64,000 nucleotides of DNA. Source: Thiosocius sp963736445. Its GTDB lineage: Bacteria; Pseudomonadota; Gammaproteobacteria; Chromatiales; Chromatiaceae. The notes under the pieces are model-generated. The model was not told the origin of the DNA, made no database searches, and worked only from the letters and a program-made list of their open reading frames with translations. The position numbers and the translations under genes were made by a program. Of the stretch, positions 63,193-64,000 are shown in pieces. Position 1 is the stretch's first letter, and each line of letters begins with the position of its first letter. Location of the stretch: positions 310,001-374,000 of the forward strand of contig CAVTOY010000019.1 of assembly GCA_963736445.1 (NCBI GenBank), written 5' to 3'.

Positions 63193-64000
63193 TCAACTAC
63201 TGGGGTCAAAGATGAAGGTCAGATCACGAAACACCGCCTGCAAGCGTGGAGATTTTGGCATTGGCAATGGGTCCGCCTTGCGCACGGCCGCCTCGACAGA
63301 GCGATCGAAGGCGATGTTGCCGCTGGACTCTACCACGTTGGCGAGCAATACCGAGCCGCTTGCCCCCAGCCGCACGCGAACCTTGCACGTCAGGCCCTCC
63401 GTGCCCGGCGGGCGCAGCCAGTTGCGTTCCACCTTGGACTGAATCAGGCCAACCAACTGCGCCTTTTCCGAGGCATCCTGTTCGGCGGCAAACTGGGCCG
63501 CGAGCTCAGCCTCGCGTGCGGCACGGTCCGCGCGCGCCTTGGCCTCGGCTGCCGCCTTGCGTTTGCGTTCCGCCTCGGCCTTTTCGCGTGCGATTTGCTC
63601 CTTGCGCGCCTTTTCCTCAGCGGCTTTCTCGCGCGCGATGCGCTCCGCCCGTGCCTTCTCCTCAGCGGCCTTCTTGACCTCTGCCGCCTTGCGCTTTTTC
63701 TCTTCGGCCGCGCGCTGCCGCTCGAGTTCCGCAAGACGCTTCTTCTCCGCCTCTTGCTTTTGCTTCAGTTCCGCTTGCTTGCGCTCGAGCTCGGCGATGC
63801 GCTTCTTTTCCGCTGCGGCGCGCTGTTTCGCCTCGGCGGCCTCGCGCGCCGCCTCCTGCTCACGTTTCTTGCGCTGCTGCTCGCGTTCCGCGAGTTTGCG
63901 CTTCTCCTCGGCGCGCCGCTTCTGCAAGGCCTCGAGCCGTTCCTGCTCCGCGCGCTTGGCAGCGACGGCCTGCTCTGCCTTAGCACGCTCGGCGGCCTTG
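63193..64000 (-). CDS. tolA: TolA (5' end beyond the window)
   Basis: At least 268 residues. A very long Ala/Lys/Glu/Arg helix (domain II: repeats such as EEKARKEQIAREKAEAERKR) is followed by the C-terminal TolA domain: QLVGLIQSKVERNWLRPPGT, EGLTCKVRVRLGASGSVLLA and LPMPKSPRLQAVFRDLTFIF. The frame stays open to the window edge, so the membrane anchor lies outside. It spans the periplasm and links TolQR to TolB/Pal. It lies 13 nt upstream of tolB. Confidence 0.93.
   Translation of the reverse strand, partial: KAAERAKAEQAVAAKRAEQERLEALQKRRAEEKRKLAEREQQRKKREQEAAREAAEAKQRAAAEKKRIAELERKQAELKQKQEAEKKRLAELERQRAAEEKKRKAAEVKKAAEEKARAERIAREKAAEEKARKEQIAREKAEAERKRKAAAEAKARADRAAREAELAAQFAAEQDASEKAQLVGLIQSKVERNWLRPPGTEGLTCKVRVRLGASGSVLLANVVESSGNIAFDRSVEAAVRKADPLPMPKSPRLQAVFRDLTFIFDPSS

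Noticed and set aside
1..64000. CRISPR arrays or rRNA genes
   Set aside because: No regularly spaced repeats and no rRNA sequence were seen.

Overview
The window looks like a gammaproteobacterial chromosome, GC-rich, from a sulfur-oxidising or sulfur-respiring lineage close to the Chromatiales. This rests on the conserved order tolA-tolB-pal-cpoB-queE-queC-tRNA-Lys at the right end, together with soxYZ, a PsrABC-type sulfur oxidoreductase with partner rhodaneses, a YedE-type thiosulfate permease and many c-type cytochromes. Species cannot be named from this sequence.

Layout. (1) 1-6.5 kb: an Mrp/Mnh-like cation/proton antiporter operon (G end, fused DUF4040+MnhB, C and three ND-type subunits plus a small membrane protein), with every junction overlapping. 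(2) 7.0-11.4 kb: a four-gene NrfD-type quinone redox complex (pentaheme and tetraheme cytochromes, Tat-exported Fe-S protein, NrfD anchor), then a rubrerythrin-like protein. (3) 12.3-18.2 kb: triple-domain rhodanese, psrA, psrB, psrC and a rhodanese lipoprotein with an unusual Leu-Gly repeat tail. Ten apparent single-base frame changes lie between 13.2 and 17.6 kb, nine of them of the one-extra-base type. (4) 18.3-23.1 kb: a Csp1-like copper storage protein, a Lys-rich protein, an FrhB-family Fe-S flavoprotein, a DehI-family protein and an AraC regulator. (5) 23.2-30.1 kb: a nonaheme cytochrome facing a cytochrome b561-PepSY-response regulator-histidine kinase operon, then an EF-hand protein and a monoheme cytochrome. 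(6) 30.3-35.7 kb: two stand-alone cyclic-nucleotide-binding proteins around a metallophosphoesterase, a small MITE-like element, cytochrome c' and spermidine synthase. (7) 36-40.6 kb: soxYZ, then LysR, methyltransferase (in-frame stop), DUF4242 and nitrilase. (8) 41-57.6 kb: a mosaic accessory region with mdh and gltA embedded. It holds a bacteriohemerythrin, gene remnants, a tmRNA 3'-end att relic, an IS91-type element, duplicated intergenic repeats, a HepT remnant antisense to a beheaded AraC gene between inverted repeats, a dienelactone-hydrolase-like protein without the usual catalytic residues, a dead transposase and an intact Xre-RES toxin-antitoxin pair beside the 3' end of tRNA-Lys. 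(9) 57.7-64 kb: conserved core (tRNA-Lys, yedE, queCE, cpoB, pal, tolB, tolA).

How it may fit together (inference): the two NrfD-type complexes, the rhodaneses, SoxYZ and YedE would move thiosulfate or sulfane sulfur and its electrons between periplasm and quinone pool. The multiheme cytochromes with their b561/PepSY/two-component partner suggest a separately regulated periplasmic electron route.
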